A stretch of DNA of 64,000 nt from Flavobacteriaceae bacterium (lineage in GTDB: Bacteria > Bacteroidota > Bacteroidia > Flavobacteriales > Flavobacteriaceae): positions 1-64,000 of the forward strand of contig CANGWK010000004.1 of NCBI GenBank assembly GCA_947457615.1. The letters run 5' to 3'. The notes under the pieces were generated by a model. That model was not told the DNA's origin. It was given only the letters and a program-made list of their open reading frames with translations, and searched no databases. The position numbers were made by a program, and so were the translations under genes. This document shows, piece by piece, positions 43,601 to 52,423 of the stretch; within the stretch, counting starts at the first letter, position 1, and the number at the start of each line of letters is the position of its first letter.

Positions 43601-43744
43601 TCTTTAGACAAATATTCTCCAAGATTTCTTCCAAATCAAACTGCCTCTCTTTTTGCAACACAACCAATTATAAGTCCAGTTGGATTTAGTAATGGGTCAG
43701 AGTGGGAAATTAGAACGTATGTTCACATTAATATTGGAAAATAA
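40619..43744 (+). CDS. Fusion of clan GH-A-like glycosidase and outer-membrane beta-barrel
   Basis: A 1041-aa exported protein (signal MRKIIILLSLFIYSYSAYSQ). Residues about 25-395 form a TIM-barrel glycosidase of clan GH-A type (GH2/GH5/GH72-like). KVNGNDFIINGMNWDYYP opens it, the acid/base glutamate is in LLGNENN (E168) and the nucleophile in MFSEFGAD (E269). Residues about 420-1041 have no catalytic motifs. They are a long series of amphipathic beta strands with aromatic girdles (YEGDFFGLYPEANYG, ATWYYEWDNDIAED), the pattern of an outer-membrane barrel, ending HINIGK. The exact GH family is uncertain. Together with the lipoprotein and GH16 genes it may form a surface complex that replaces SusC/SusD. 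Confidence 0.7.
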   Translation: MRKIIILLSLFIYSYSAYSQADRVVVEKNNAGFKLKVNGNDFIINGMNWDYYPIGTNYSYSLWKQSDEVIKAALDTEMGLLKNMGVNTIRQYTGIQPKWITYIFQKYGIYTVLNHSFGRYGLTLNGTWVPNTDYSNALTQELLLKETKELVSEYKNTPGLLLFLLGNENNYGLFWDGAESENIPLEDRKSTVRAKVMYKLFNHATLQMKKIDSSHPIAICNGDLLFLDIIAKECKDVDILGTNMYRGVSFTDAFQKVKEKFDKPLMFSEFGADSFNTLDNAEDQKSQAYYMVNNWKEIYENASGLGKAGNSIGGFTFQFSDGWWKFGQTKNLDIHDNNASWSNGGYNLDFQQGENNMNEEWFGICAKGPTNARGLYTLYPRAAYYALKEAHNFNPYQAGTTVESTEKYFSTIQLMDAVLKARGDKAALGSNDTDMLKVSNLRAEFTTFNTGGSLITTPKIADPNSTSYPNKLGFDHMQSYFIGVEGNPAPNMKANVNVSILGNVALNPINEIFYENRGRSQNVKTENGVVTQSDVNRVQVYNASYTWNEKYFDLKGFYRTGHYHWGYEGDFFGLYPEANYGPNLDLYNGETSGFEFEGKKSFEGLKGALGPQLWWGANPAYLLKYSKKIWKIDATAVYHEDISDANAATTSIAIPLPKTRRATIYFKSKIGNVGLEVGGMWGGQPLNGRAFQFAKELNGVYTVYDDKITNQDNWGGKAKITYSKGRFNMYTQGAIMGLVANGGADNTKTFTGWRLKDSGSGNQTNFLTGFTYSIGNLQIAPNFLWQKPLVGAMPNDINAPGRLRNIQSDPFVVRSNRETLGGELLLTFDPTPATWYYEWDNDIAEDAKFAINVDFVYRHLPTTQDAAIGFLVNRTAFAFPNATPAHDLWELNSRIVSKITPDLGFITNLYMGNAQANGSDTRLIERMGGDIRLIYKKVKLTTTLKLNDWGPYDYHRDFNLTYPTQFSLDLSTSVGKPNWFILPNTKLGIMGTWRSLDKYSPRFLPNQTASLFATQPIISPVGFSNGSEWEIRTYVHINIGK

Positions 43745-43752
43745 TTAAAAAT

Positions 43753-45180
43753 ATGAAAAATATGAAAAATATAAAAATCAATTATTTAAAAAACGTATTT
43801 GTATTAGCATTGCTGTCAATTGCTAATTTGAGTTGTGAAAGAAATATGTCTGATGACGCAAAACTAGCAACTTTTTCAAAAAATGGCGATGTTTTCATTG
43901 ACACATTTAGTGCTGGATTAGGTTATGGAGCTTTTGGAGGTTCAAATTATACTGCTTTTACTGTAGATACGGATGTTAAATACCAAGGATCGGCTTCCAT
44001 GAGATTTGATGTACCTAGTGTTGGGGATCCAAAAGGAGCTTACGCAGGTGGAGTATTTATTGATGGCTCAGGTCGTAACTTGACCGATTATGATGCATTA
44101 ACTTTTTGGGTTAAAGGGTCTCAAGCAGCAACAATAAATGAATTTGGTCTTGGTACTGATTTCGGCTTAAATAAATATAAAGTAACAATGCAAAATGTTC
44201 CGATTGACACCAATTGGAAAAAAATAATTATTCCAATGCCCGACGCATCTAAATTAATTCAAGAAAAAGGAATGTTTTGGTATTCTGAAGGTGCAGAAAA
44301 TAATTTGGGTTATACTTTTTGGATTGATAATGTTAAGTACGAAAAATTAGGAACTATCGCTCATAATCAACCTAAAATTATGGACGGTTTAAACTCTACT
44401 CAACAAGCATATATTGGCACTTCAATTAACTTAACAGGTCTTACAGACACCTTTAATATGCCAAATGGGATAAATCAAACTATTTCAATTGCGCCAAGTT
44501 ATTTTTCATATTTATCTTCTAACCCTAGTATTGCTTCTGTTAGCGACTCAGGAGTTATTACTGTTTTATCAAGTGGAACAGCTCTAATTACAGCTTCTCT
44601 TTCTGGCACTACTGCAGTAGGTTCTCTTACAATAAATTCCTTAGGAGCTTTTATACCCGCAACAACTCCTACACGTCCTTCCTCAAATGTAATTTCACTT
44701 TTTTCTGATAGTTATCCAAATGTTCCTGTAGATTTCTTTAATGGTTACTGGGGCGGGCAAACAACACTAACAAGTCTTTTTAGTATTAGTGTAAATAATA
44801 ATATAGACAATATTCAAAGTTATACTTCTTTAAATTATGTAGGTATTCAAACACAAAATCCTCCAATTAACGCTTCTACTATGGGTTTTTTACATTTAGA
44901 TATTTTGCCAAGAACTGCTGCTACTTCAAATTTTACAATTAAAATAAGAGATAGAGGTTCAAATGGTGTTATTGATTCTGATAATAATGGAAATGCCACT
45001 GTAGATGATAAGGAAATATCTTATCTAATTCCGGCTAATCAGCTAAGTGTTGGAACTTGGAAATCGATTGATATTCCATTAACAGGAAATATTTTAAACC
45101 AAAAAAATAATCTTGCATTAATAGTTTTTATTGGTAATAATAATTTCTTTTTAGATAATCTATATTATTATAAAAACTAA
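43753..45180 (+). CDS. Glycan-binding surface lipoprotein
   Basis: A 475-aa lipoprotein: lipobox ANLSC with the acylated cysteine near residue 28. Residues about 45-200 form a CBM11-like jelly roll (VFIDTFSAGLGYGAFGG, GYTFWIDNVKYEKL). Residues about 205-295 form a BIG2-like Ig domain (SSNPSIASVSDSGVITVLSSG). The C-terminal about 170 residues (VISLFSDSYPNVPVDFF ... FFLDNLYYYKN) are the third copy of the domain repeated in the T9SS protein at 35266. There is no catalytic motif. It follows the GH/barrel gene by 8 nt and precedes a GH16 lipoprotein gene. A role as SusE/SusF-like glycan binder on the cell surface is likely. Confidence 0.78.
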   Translation: MKNMKNIKINYLKNVFVLALLSIANLSCERNMSDDAKLATFSKNGDVFIDTFSAGLGYGAFGGSNYTAFTVDTDVKYQGSASMRFDVPSVGDPKGAYAGGVFIDGSGRNLTDYDALTFWVKGSQAATINEFGLGTDFGLNKYKVTMQNVPIDTNWKKIIIPMPDASKLIQEKGMFWYSEGAENNLGYTFWIDNVKYEKLGTIAHNQPKIMDGLNSTQQAYIGTSINLTGLTDTFNMPNGINQTISIAPSYFSYLSSNPSIASVSDSGVITVLSSGTALITASLSGTTAVGSLTINSLGAFIPATTPTRPSSNVISLFSDSYPNVPVDFFNGYWGGQTTLTSLFSISVNNNIDNIQSYTSLNYVGIQTQNPPINASTMGFLHLDILPRTAATSNFTIKIRDRGSNGVIDSDNNGNATVDDKEISYLIPANQLSVGTWKSIDIPLTGNILNQKNNLALIVFIGNNNFFLDNLYYYKN

Positions 45181-45207
45181 AATTTAATAATTAAAAAAAA
45201 TATAAAA

Positions 45208-46014
45208 ATGATTCTAAAAGACATAAAATTATTTGCTTTATCTGTATTTAGTATTGTCATTGTAGGTTGTTCTACAAATGAAAAACAAACCGTAACCACC
45301 ATGACGCAATTGGTAAAACAAGATGAGTTTGATGTAGATGGTGCTCCAGATAACTCGATGTGGAGTTATGATATAGGAACAGGGAATAACGGCTGGGGAA
45401 ATAATGAATTAGAATATTATACTAGTAGACCTCAAAATGTAAAAGTAGAAGGAGGCGTATTAAAAATAACCGCTATTCAGGAGTCCTATATGGGTAAAGG
45501 ATATACTTCTGCTAGAATTACTTCTAAAAATAAGTTTGAACAGAAACACGGTCGTTTTGAAGCTCGAATTAAAATGCCTTGGGGAAAAGGTGTTTGGCCA
45601 GCTTTCTGGATGTTAGGCGCCAACTCTAGTTCAGTTTCGTGGCCTCAATGTGGCGAAATAGATATAATGGAATACCTTGGAAATAACCCTACATCTTTTT
45701 TCGGTACTGTTCATGGTCCAGGTTATGCAGGTTCAAATTCAATCTCTAAAATTTTCAATTTAACAAACGATAGATTTGATACTGATTACCATATTTTTGG
45801 GATTGAATGGGGAGAAGATTACATTAATTTCTATGTAGATGATGTATTATACAACCAAATTACTCCGGCAAAAGCTCCAGGAGAATGGGTTTTTAACCAG
45901 CCTTTTTATATAATATTGAATCTTGCCGTTGGCGGTAATTTGCCTGGTTCCCCTAATGCTGAAACGACTTTCCCGCAGACAATGCTGGTAGATTACGTAA
46001 GGGTATATAAATAG
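45208..46014 (+). CDS. GH16 endo-beta-glucanase (laminarinase-like) lipoprotein
   Basis: A 268-aa lipoprotein (SIVIVGCSTNEK lipobox) with a complete GH16 jelly roll. The catalytic signature is CGEIDIMEYLGN, with E150, D152 and E155 as the ExDxxE triad. The opening DGAPDNSMWSYDIGTGNNGWGNNELEYYT and the ILNLAVGGNLPG end are typical of bacterial laminarinases (endo-beta-1,3-glucanases), not agarases or carrageenases. It should cut beta-1,3- or mixed-linked glucan at the cell surface. Gene order (barrel fusion, binding lipoprotein, GH16) suggests one surface complex. A terminator follows at 46027. Confidence 0.92.
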   Translation: MILKDIKLFALSVFSIVIVGCSTNEKQTVTTMTQLVKQDEFDVDGAPDNSMWSYDIGTGNNGWGNNELEYYTSRPQNVKVEGGVLKITAIQESYMGKGYTSARITSKNKFEQKHGRFEARIKMPWGKGVWPAFWMLGANSSSVSWPQCGEIDIMEYLGNNPTSFFGTVHGPGYAGSNSISKIFNLTNDRFDTDYHIFGIEWGEDYINFYVDDVLYNQITPAKAPGEWVFNQPFYIILNLAVGGNLPGSPNAETTFPQTMLVDYVRVYK

Positions 46015-46026
46015 AATAATCAAATA

Positions 46027-46065
46027 AATACAAGACTTTTTTATCAAGAAGTCTTGTATTTTTAT
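46027..46065 (+). terminator. Rho-independent terminator after the GH16 lipoprotein gene
   Basis: A perfect 12-bp stem (AATACAAGACTT / AAGTCTTGTATT) with a 10-nt loop followed by T's. It separates the surface-protein genes from the phosphorylase gene and could attenuate read-through. Confidence 0.8.
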
Positions 46066-46096
46066 TATTAATAAAAAATAGCATTATAATACATTC

Positions 46097-49000
46097 ATGA
46101 ATCAGGATTCAGATATCTTAGTTAAAAACAATTTGAAAAACACCAATAAATTTGTTTCCATGGAAATGGAAACCATTAATGGGGAGCACTACTATAAAAT
46201 AAAAAATAATGATGCAATGCGTCCTTTTTTTATGAGTATTGTAAGCGACTCTAATCATTGGATGTTTATTTCTAGTAATGGCGGACTTTCGGCAGGAAGA
46301 AAAAATTCAGAATTTGCTCTTTTTCCTTATTATACGGATGATAAAATTACCGAATCTTCTGATATAACAGGAAGTAAAACTGTTTTTCAAATTTTAATTG
46401 AAGGTGAATTATTGATTTGGGAACCTTTTTCAGAACGCTTTACCAATCAATATTCTATTACCAGAAATTTGTATAAAAATAATTATGGTAATAAAATAAT
46501 TTTTGAAGAAATCAATAATGACCTACAATTAACTTACAGATACCATTGGAATTCTAGTAATAAATACGGCTTTGTAAAAAAATCGGAACTCCTTAATCAT
46601 TCTAATAAAGAATATGAAATTTCTATTTTAGATGGACTTCAAAATATTATGCCATATGGCGTTAATACCGATTTACAGGCAACAACAAGTAACCTTGTAG
46701 ATGCATACAAAAGAAGTGAGTTACACCAAGATTCTGGTTTAGGAATTTTTGCTTTAAGTGCAATTATTGTTGATAAAGCAGAACCTAGCGAAGCGTTAAA
46801 AGCCAATATTGTTTGGTCTTTAGGTATGGATAATCCAACGCATTTGGTTTCCTCATTACAACTTTCCAATTTCAGAAAAAAACAAAAAGTAGCTCCGGAA
46901 AATGATATTAAAGGCGAAAAAGGAGCTTATTTTTTAAATTCAGAAATAATATTAAAATCCAATTCTCAAAAAGGTTGGATGCTAATAGCCAACGTTAATC
47001 AAGACCATTCGGATATTGTTCAAATTATTGATACGATTAAGAAGGATAAAAATATTGAAAATCTAGTAATTGAGGATATTGAACTGGGAACTCAAAAACT
47101 AATAGCAATTAATGCATCTTCGGATGGACTTCAAGCAACAGCAGATCATTTAAGAGATACCAGACATTTTTCGAATACCTTATTTAATATCATGCGCGGC
47201 GGAATATTTGATTATAATTATCAAATTGAAAAGCCCGATTTTATTAATTATTTAAAAAAAGCAAATACTATTGTTTTCCAAAATTTTGAAAAACAAATTA
47301 ATATTCTTCCTGAATTATTATCCTTACAAACATTAAAAGAATTTGCAACAAAACAAAATGATGCTGACTTAGAACGTTTGTGTTTTGAATATTTACCGTT
47401 AAAATTCAGCCGACGACACGGAGATCCAAGTCGCCCTTGGAATAAATTTTCCATCAATACCCAAAGCGAAATTGACGGTTCTAAAATATTAGATTATCAA
47501 GGAAACTGGCGTGATATATTTCAGAACTGGGAAGCTTTGGCGCACTCGTATCCTGAATTTATTGATAGCATGATTCATAAATTCTTAAACGCTTCTACAT
47601 TTGATGGATACAATCCGTATCGTGTTACTAAAGATGGATTCGATTGGGAAACTATTGAACCAGACAATCCTTGGTCTTACATTGGATATTGGGGCGATCA
47701 TCAAATTATTTATTTGTTGAAATTTTTAGAATTCATTGAAAAACATGAGCCAAATAAGTTAGATTCTTATTTTGAAAACGAATGTTTTGTATATGCTGCT
47801 GTTCCTTACACAATAAAGCCTTACAAAGATATATTGAAAAATCCTAAGGATACTGTGGGTTATAATCACGAATGGGAAAAACTAATAAATCAAAGAAAAC
47901 AAGCAATAGGTGCCGATGGTGCTCTATTAAATAGTAATGATAAGGAAATTTATCATGTGAATTTCATCGAAAAGATATTGGCTACGGTGTTAGCAAAAAT
48001 GTCCAATTTCATTCCGGAAGGTGGTATTTGGATGAATACACAACGCCCAGAGTGGAACGATGCCAATAATGCTTTGGTAGGTAACGGGGTTTCAATGGTA
48101 ACGCTTTATTATTTGAGACGTTTCTTGAAATTCTTCCAGCACATATTAGAAAATTCTAACTTAGAAAACATTAAAATTTCGAATGAAATGGTAGAATTTT
48201 ACCATGAAGTAAGAGAATGTTTAGTTGAAAATAAACACTTGCTTTCAGGTAAAATTGATGATAAATCACGCAGAATAATTTTAGATCGATTAGGAAAAGC
48301 GGCTTCTGATTATCGTTATCAAATTTATAATAGTGGGTTTTGGGGTAAAAAAAGAACCCATTCTATGGCCGGTCTAAAAACATTTACCCAAGTATGTTTG
48401 GACTTTATTGATCATTCTATAGACGCCAATAAAAGAGTAGATAATTTGTACCATGCCTATAATTTAGTTACCATAAAAAGCGATAGCGAGATCTCCATTT
48501 CCTATTTAAGTGAAATGTTAGAAGGTCAAGTTGCAGTGCTAAGTTCTGGTTATTTAAGTTCTAAGGAAGCATTAAAAGTGTTAGATAGTTTAAAAAACAG
48601 TAAATTATTCAGAGAAGATCAATATAGTTATTTACTGTATCCAAATAAAGAATTGCCTAAATTTTTAGCAAAAAATACTATTGCAAATGATTCAGTTTCT
48701 CAATCGGAATTATTAACTCTGTTGGTTGCAAAAAAGAACACACAAGTTATAAAAATGGATTGCGATGGGAATTATCATTTTAATGGTAATTTCAATAATG
48801 CAAACGATTTGAAAAAAGCTTTAGAGCAATTAAAAAATATAAAAGAATACCAAACTTTAGTAGAAAAAGAAGCTGATAAAATAACTGAAATTTTCGAAAA
48901 TGTTTTTAATCACAAATCATTTACTGGAAGATCTGGAACATTTTATGGCTATGAAGGATTAGGTTCTATTTATTGGCACATGGTTTCGAAACTGCAATTA

Positions 49001-49573
49001 GCAGTGCAGGAATGTTGCTTTAAAGCCCAAGACGAAAAAGAATCTCCAGAAATTATAGGACGTTTATTAGAACATTATTATGAAATAAATGCAGGAATTG
49101 GATTGCATAAATCACCTGCTCTACATGGAGCATTTCCAACAGATCCTTATTCGCACACACCTGCAGGTAAAGGTGCACAACAACCCGGAATGACTGGGCA
49201 AGTTAAAGAAGATGTATTAAGTCGTTTTGGTGAACTTGGAGTTTTTGTAAAAAATGGATGTTTAAATTTTGCTCCTTACTTGTTAAGAAAAGAAGAATTT
49301 TTGTCCAATGATTTCACATTTAACTATGTAGATGTGTTCATGAATCAAAAATCTATTGAGTTAATTAAAAATTCACTTGGTTTTACTTATTGTCAAATTC
49401 CTGTTATTTATAAAATAGGAGAAAAAAGAAATATTGAAATTTATTTTAACGATTCAACAATTAAAAAGTTAGAGACTTTATATCTGGATAATGAAACAAG
49501 CCAACATTTTTTTGCACGAACAGGTCAAATAAATAAAATCATTGTGAATATTGTAGACAATGAATTAAAATAA
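46097..49573 (+). CDS. Large GH94/GH149-like glucan phosphorylase, probably beta-1,3-glucan
   Basis: An 1158-aa protein without signal peptide, so cytoplasmic. The layout is that of GH94-type inverting phosphorylases: an N-terminal beta-sandwich (about 1-330), a helical (alpha/alpha)6 barrel with YQGNWRDIFQNWEAL near 470-485 and IWMNTQRPEWNDANNAL near 650, and a C-terminal beta region. The length (about 1,150 aa against about 800 for cellobiose phosphorylase) and the context with GH16, GH17 and a sugar symporter fit GH149 beta-1,3-glucan phosphorylase, which releases glucose 1-phosphate. GH161 or an uncharacterised relative are alternatives. I infer the family from pattern memory, so the specificity is not proven. 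Confidence 0.7.
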   Translation: MNQDSDILVKNNLKNTNKFVSMEMETINGEHYYKIKNNDAMRPFFMSIVSDSNHWMFISSNGGLSAGRKNSEFALFPYYTDDKITESSDITGSKTVFQILIEGELLIWEPFSERFTNQYSITRNLYKNNYGNKIIFEEINNDLQLTYRYHWNSSNKYGFVKKSELLNHSNKEYEISILDGLQNIMPYGVNTDLQATTSNLVDAYKRSELHQDSGLGIFALSAIIVDKAEPSEALKANIVWSLGMDNPTHLVSSLQLSNFRKKQKVAPENDIKGEKGAYFLNSEIILKSNSQKGWMLIANVNQDHSDIVQIIDTIKKDKNIENLVIEDIELGTQKLIAINASSDGLQATADHLRDTRHFSNTLFNIMRGGIFDYNYQIEKPDFINYLKKANTIVFQNFEKQINILPELLSLQTLKEFATKQNDADLERLCFEYLPLKFSRRHGDPSRPWNKFSINTQSEIDGSKILDYQGNWRDIFQNWEALAHSYPEFIDSMIHKFLNASTFDGYNPYRVTKDGFDWETIEPDNPWSYIGYWGDHQIIYLLKFLEFIEKHEPNKLDSYFENECFVYAAVPYTIKPYKDILKNPKDTVGYNHEWEKLINQRKQAIGADGALLNSNDKEIYHVNFIEKILATVLAKMSNFIPEGGIWMNTQRPEWNDANNALVGNGVSMVTLYYLRRFLKFFQHILENSNLENIKISNEMVEFYHEVRECLVENKHLLSGKIDDKSRRIILDRLGKAASDYRYQIYNSGFWGKKRTHSMAGLKTFTQVCLDFIDHSIDANKRVDNLYHAYNLVTIKSDSEISISYLSEMLEGQVAVLSSGYLSSKEALKVLDSLKNSKLFREDQYSYLLYPNKELPKFLAKNTIANDSVSQSELLTLLVAKKNTQVIKMDCDGNYHFNGNFNNANDLKKALEQLKNIKEYQTLVEKEADKITEIFENVFNHKSFTGRSGTFYGYEGLGSIYWHMVSKLQLAVQECCFKAQDEKESPEIIGRLLEHYYEINAGIGLHKSPALHGAFPTDPYSHTPAGKGAQQPGMTGQVKEDVLSRFGELGVFVKNGCLNFAPYLLRKEEFLSNDFTFNYVDVFMNQKSIELIKNSLGFTYCQIPVIYKIGEKRNIEIYFNDSTIKKLETLYLDNETSQHFFARTGQINKIIVNIVDNELK

Positions 49574-49587
49574 ATTGCAAGTTGTAA

Positions 49588-50850
49588 ATGAAATTAAGAT
49601 ATAAACATATTATTTTATTAGTTGTGTTATCTTTTTTTTATGCAAATAAAATAGGTTCACAAACCAATAATAGAAGGCCAAAAATAAAAATTGTGAATGC
49701 AAAAGATATTCTTGGAAATCCTAACTATATGGCATTATGTTATGGCGGTTATAGAACAAGTTCTAGAGAAGTACAACCTTCAATAGATCAGATAAAAGAA
49801 GATTTAAAAATCATGTCTGCCATGAACATTAAGTTAATTAGGACTTATAATGTTCATTTTGTTGAGGCGGCTAACATATTAAAATCTATTAATGAATTAA
49901 AAAAGGAAGATGCTAATTTTGAAATGTATGTAATGCTTGGTGCATGGATAGATTGTAAAAATGCTTGGACAGATAAAATACTAGATCACGATATTGAAAG
50001 TGAAAGAAATCCAAAAGAAATTCAAACTGCTGTAGAATTAGCTAATCAATATCCTGACATTGTTAAAATAATTGCAGTTGGAAATGAAGCAATGGTAAAA
50101 TGGGCAGAAAATTATTATGTGCAACCAAAAATAATTTTGAAATGGGTAAATTATTTGCAAGATTTAAAAAAGAAAAATAAAATATCCAAAGAGTTATGGA
50201 TTACAAGTTCTGACGATTTTGCTTCTTGGGGCGGAGGAGATAAAATCTATCATACTAAAGATTTGGAAGATTTAATTAAGGCTGTAGATTATGTTTCGAT
50301 GCATACTTATCCTTTTCATAATACGCATTATACATCAAAATTTTGGAAGCTACCAAGTAATGAAAATTCATTATCGGATATAGATAAAGTTAAAGCAGCA
50401 ATGACAAGAGCTCAAGAGTTTGCCGAAATGCAATACACTAATGTAAAAAATTATGTAAATAGTGTTAGCCCAAATAAACCAATTCATATTGGCGAAACGG
50501 GATGGGCTTCTAGTTCGGATGGATTTTATGGAAATGAAGGTTCCAAAGCTTCTGACGAATACAAGCAAAGGCTATATTATGAAAGCATGCGAAATTGGAC
50601 AACAAAACAAGGAGTCAGCTGTTTTTTCTTTGAAGCTTTTGATGAAACATGGAAAGACAATGCAAATCAAAATGGTTCTGAAAATCATTTCGGACTTTTT
50701 ACAGTTGATGGAAAGGCAAAATATGCATTATGGAACCAAGTAGATGCCGAAACATTTAAGAGTTTAAAAAGAGACGGAAATTCCATTGTAAAAACATTTT
50801 CGGGAGATGAAGAATTGTTAAAAAAAACAGTTTTAACACCACCAAACTAA
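49588..50850 (+). CDS. GH17-like beta-1,3-glucanase / glucanosyltransferase
   Basis: A 420-aa exported protein with signal peptide (MKLRYKHIILLVVLSFFYANKIGSQ). It has a TIM-barrel with GH17 hallmarks: NYMALCYGGYR near the start, IKLIRTYNV, the acid/base in AVGNEAMVKW (E167) and the nucleophile in IHIGETGWASS (E303). GH17 enzymes hydrolyse or rearrange beta-1,3-glucan. It is 14 nt after the phosphorylase gene. With no lipobox or T9SS domain it is most likely periplasmic, where it would shorten imported laminarin oligosaccharides before uptake by the symporter encoded next. Confidence 0.87.
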   Translation: MKLRYKHIILLVVLSFFYANKIGSQTNNRRPKIKIVNAKDILGNPNYMALCYGGYRTSSREVQPSIDQIKEDLKIMSAMNIKLIRTYNVHFVEAANILKSINELKKEDANFEMYVMLGAWIDCKNAWTDKILDHDIESERNPKEIQTAVELANQYPDIVKIIAVGNEAMVKWAENYYVQPKIILKWVNYLQDLKKKNKISKELWITSSDDFASWGGGDKIYHTKDLEDLIKAVDYVSMHTYPFHNTHYTSKFWKLPSNENSLSDIDKVKAAMTRAQEFAEMQYTNVKNYVNSVSPNKPIHIGETGWASSSDGFYGNEGSKASDEYKQRLYYESMRNWTTKQGVSCFFFEAFDETWKDNANQNGSENHFGLFTVDGKAKYALWNQVDAETFKSLKRDGNSIVKTFSGDEELLKKTVLTPPN

Positions 50851-50905
50851 TTTAATAAATGAATCAAAAAAGTTCTTAAATAATAAAAAATAAAATTCTT
50901 TAAAT

Positions 50906-52381
50906 ATGTCAAATAATATTACAAAAACAAAAGCGATTGTCCCAATGGGACAAAAAATTGCCTTTGGATTAGGTATGTTAGCCAATCAAATGTTTCCTGC
51001 TGCTTTAGGTATTTTTATGGTTGTCTTAGTTCAAAATTTAGGTTTTCCAGCTTGGATGTGGGGAATTTTATTCTTTTTGCCACGAATTTTTGATGCTTTT
51101 ATCGATCCTATTATGGGTTTCATCTCAGATAATACTAGGTCTAGATGGGGGAGAAGAAGACATTATGTTTTTTTGGGTGCAATAATAATGGGGTTTTCGT
51201 TTGTAGCAATGTGGCAATTATACGGAGAAAATGGAGTTCAATATAATTTTATTTACTTTCTTTTATGGTCGTTTATTTTTTATTTAGGACTTACAATATT
51301 TAGTGTGCCCTATGTAGCTATGGGATATGAAATGAGTGATGATTTTCATGAACGCACAAGTATTATGGCTATCTCACAATGGATAGGGCAATGGGCATGG
51401 GTAATTGCTCCTTGGTTTTGGGTTATTATGTACGATCCCAATTGGTTTCCTAGTGCACATTCTATTAATCCTTTAAAACCAGATGCAGATACAGCACTCG
51501 CAACAAGAACTTTGGCAGTATGGGTAGGTGTTTTATGTATGTTTTTAGCTATGATTCCTGCTATTTTTATTAAGAGTAAGTCTACCAAAAATGAAGATAG
51601 TTTTTCACCACTAACTTTTAAAACTATCAGAGGTAGTTTTAAAGAAATATTAAAAAGTTTTAAAGAAGCTTTTAGTAACAAACCTTTTACAAAACTTTGC
51701 ATTTCTACGTTCTTAATTTTTAATGCTTTTAATACTGTTGCGGGTTTCACTTTCTTTATTGTGGTTTATTACCTTTTTAACGGAAGCACTGTTGATGCTG
51801 GTATTTGGCCTACACTTTTTGGATGTGTAGGTGCATTAGCAACTACATTTATTGTGATTCCGATTGTAGCTTTTATTTCAAAAAAAATGGGTAAAAAAGA
51901 TGCTTTTTTATTATGTCAAGGGATTTCTGTTTTTGGTTACATTTTACTTTGGTTTCTTTTTATCCCAGGTAAACCTTACATGTTTTTGTTTGCTCTTCCT
52001 TTCTTTTCTTTTGGTATTGGAAGTTTGTTTACTTTAATGATGTCAATGACAGCAGATGTTTGTGATATGGATGAGTTAACTTCTGGTAAACGAAGAGAAG
52101 GAATATTTGGTGCTATTTATTGGTGGATGGTAAAATTTGGTTTTGCAATAGCGGGATTATTAACTGGTGTAATTATGTCAGCGGTACACTTTGATCCAAA
52201 TGTATCTGTTCAAGCAGATGGAGCAGTTACTGGATTAAGAATTTTTTTCTCAGGTATACCAATATTAGGAACATTAATAGCTATGTGGATAATGAGAAAT
52301 TATGACTTAACAGAAGATAAAGCTAAAGAAATTAAAGAAGAGTTAATGGCAAGAAAACAACAACAATCGCCTAGCCATTAA
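50906..52381 (+). CDS. GPH-type MFS oligosaccharide/cation symporter
   Basis: A 491-aa inner-membrane protein with about 12 helices. The family motif between helices 2 and 3 is clear (FDAFIDPIMGFISDNTRSRWGRRR), as in the glycoside-pentoside-hexuronide:cation symporters (MelB, XylP). TADVCDMDELTSGKRREG in the second half is also diagnostic of GPH. It should import beta-glucan oligosaccharides produced by GH17/GH16 for the cytosolic phosphorylase. It is 55 nt after the GH17 gene. Substrate is inferred only from neighbours. Confidence 0.88.
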   Translation: MSNNITKTKAIVPMGQKIAFGLGMLANQMFPAALGIFMVVLVQNLGFPAWMWGILFFLPRIFDAFIDPIMGFISDNTRSRWGRRRHYVFLGAIIMGFSFVAMWQLYGENGVQYNFIYFLLWSFIFYLGLTIFSVPYVAMGYEMSDDFHERTSIMAISQWIGQWAWVIAPWFWVIMYDPNWFPSAHSINPLKPDADTALATRTLAVWVGVLCMFLAMIPAIFIKSKSTKNEDSFSPLTFKTIRGSFKEILKSFKEAFSNKPFTKLCISTFLIFNAFNTVAGFTFFIVVYYLFNGSTVDAGIWPTLFGCVGALATTFIVIPIVAFISKKMGKKDAFLLCQGISVFGYILLWFLFIPGKPYMFLFALPFFSFGIGSLFTLMMSMTADVCDMDELTSGKRREGIFGAIYWWMVKFGFAIAGLLTGVIMSAVHFDPNVSVQADGAVTGLRIFFSGIPILGTLIAMWIMRNYDLTEDKAKEIKEELMARKQQQSPSH

Positions 52382-52423
52382 TTTTTTTCAATTAAAATAA
52401 AAAAATAATAACTAGATCATAAT

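Noticed and set aside
46097-49573. Cyclic beta-1,2-glucan synthase or beta-1,2-glucan enzyme
   Set aside because: No GT84 or membrane domain is present, and the neighbours are GH16/GH17 beta-1,3-glucan enzymes; a GH149-type phosphorylase fits better.
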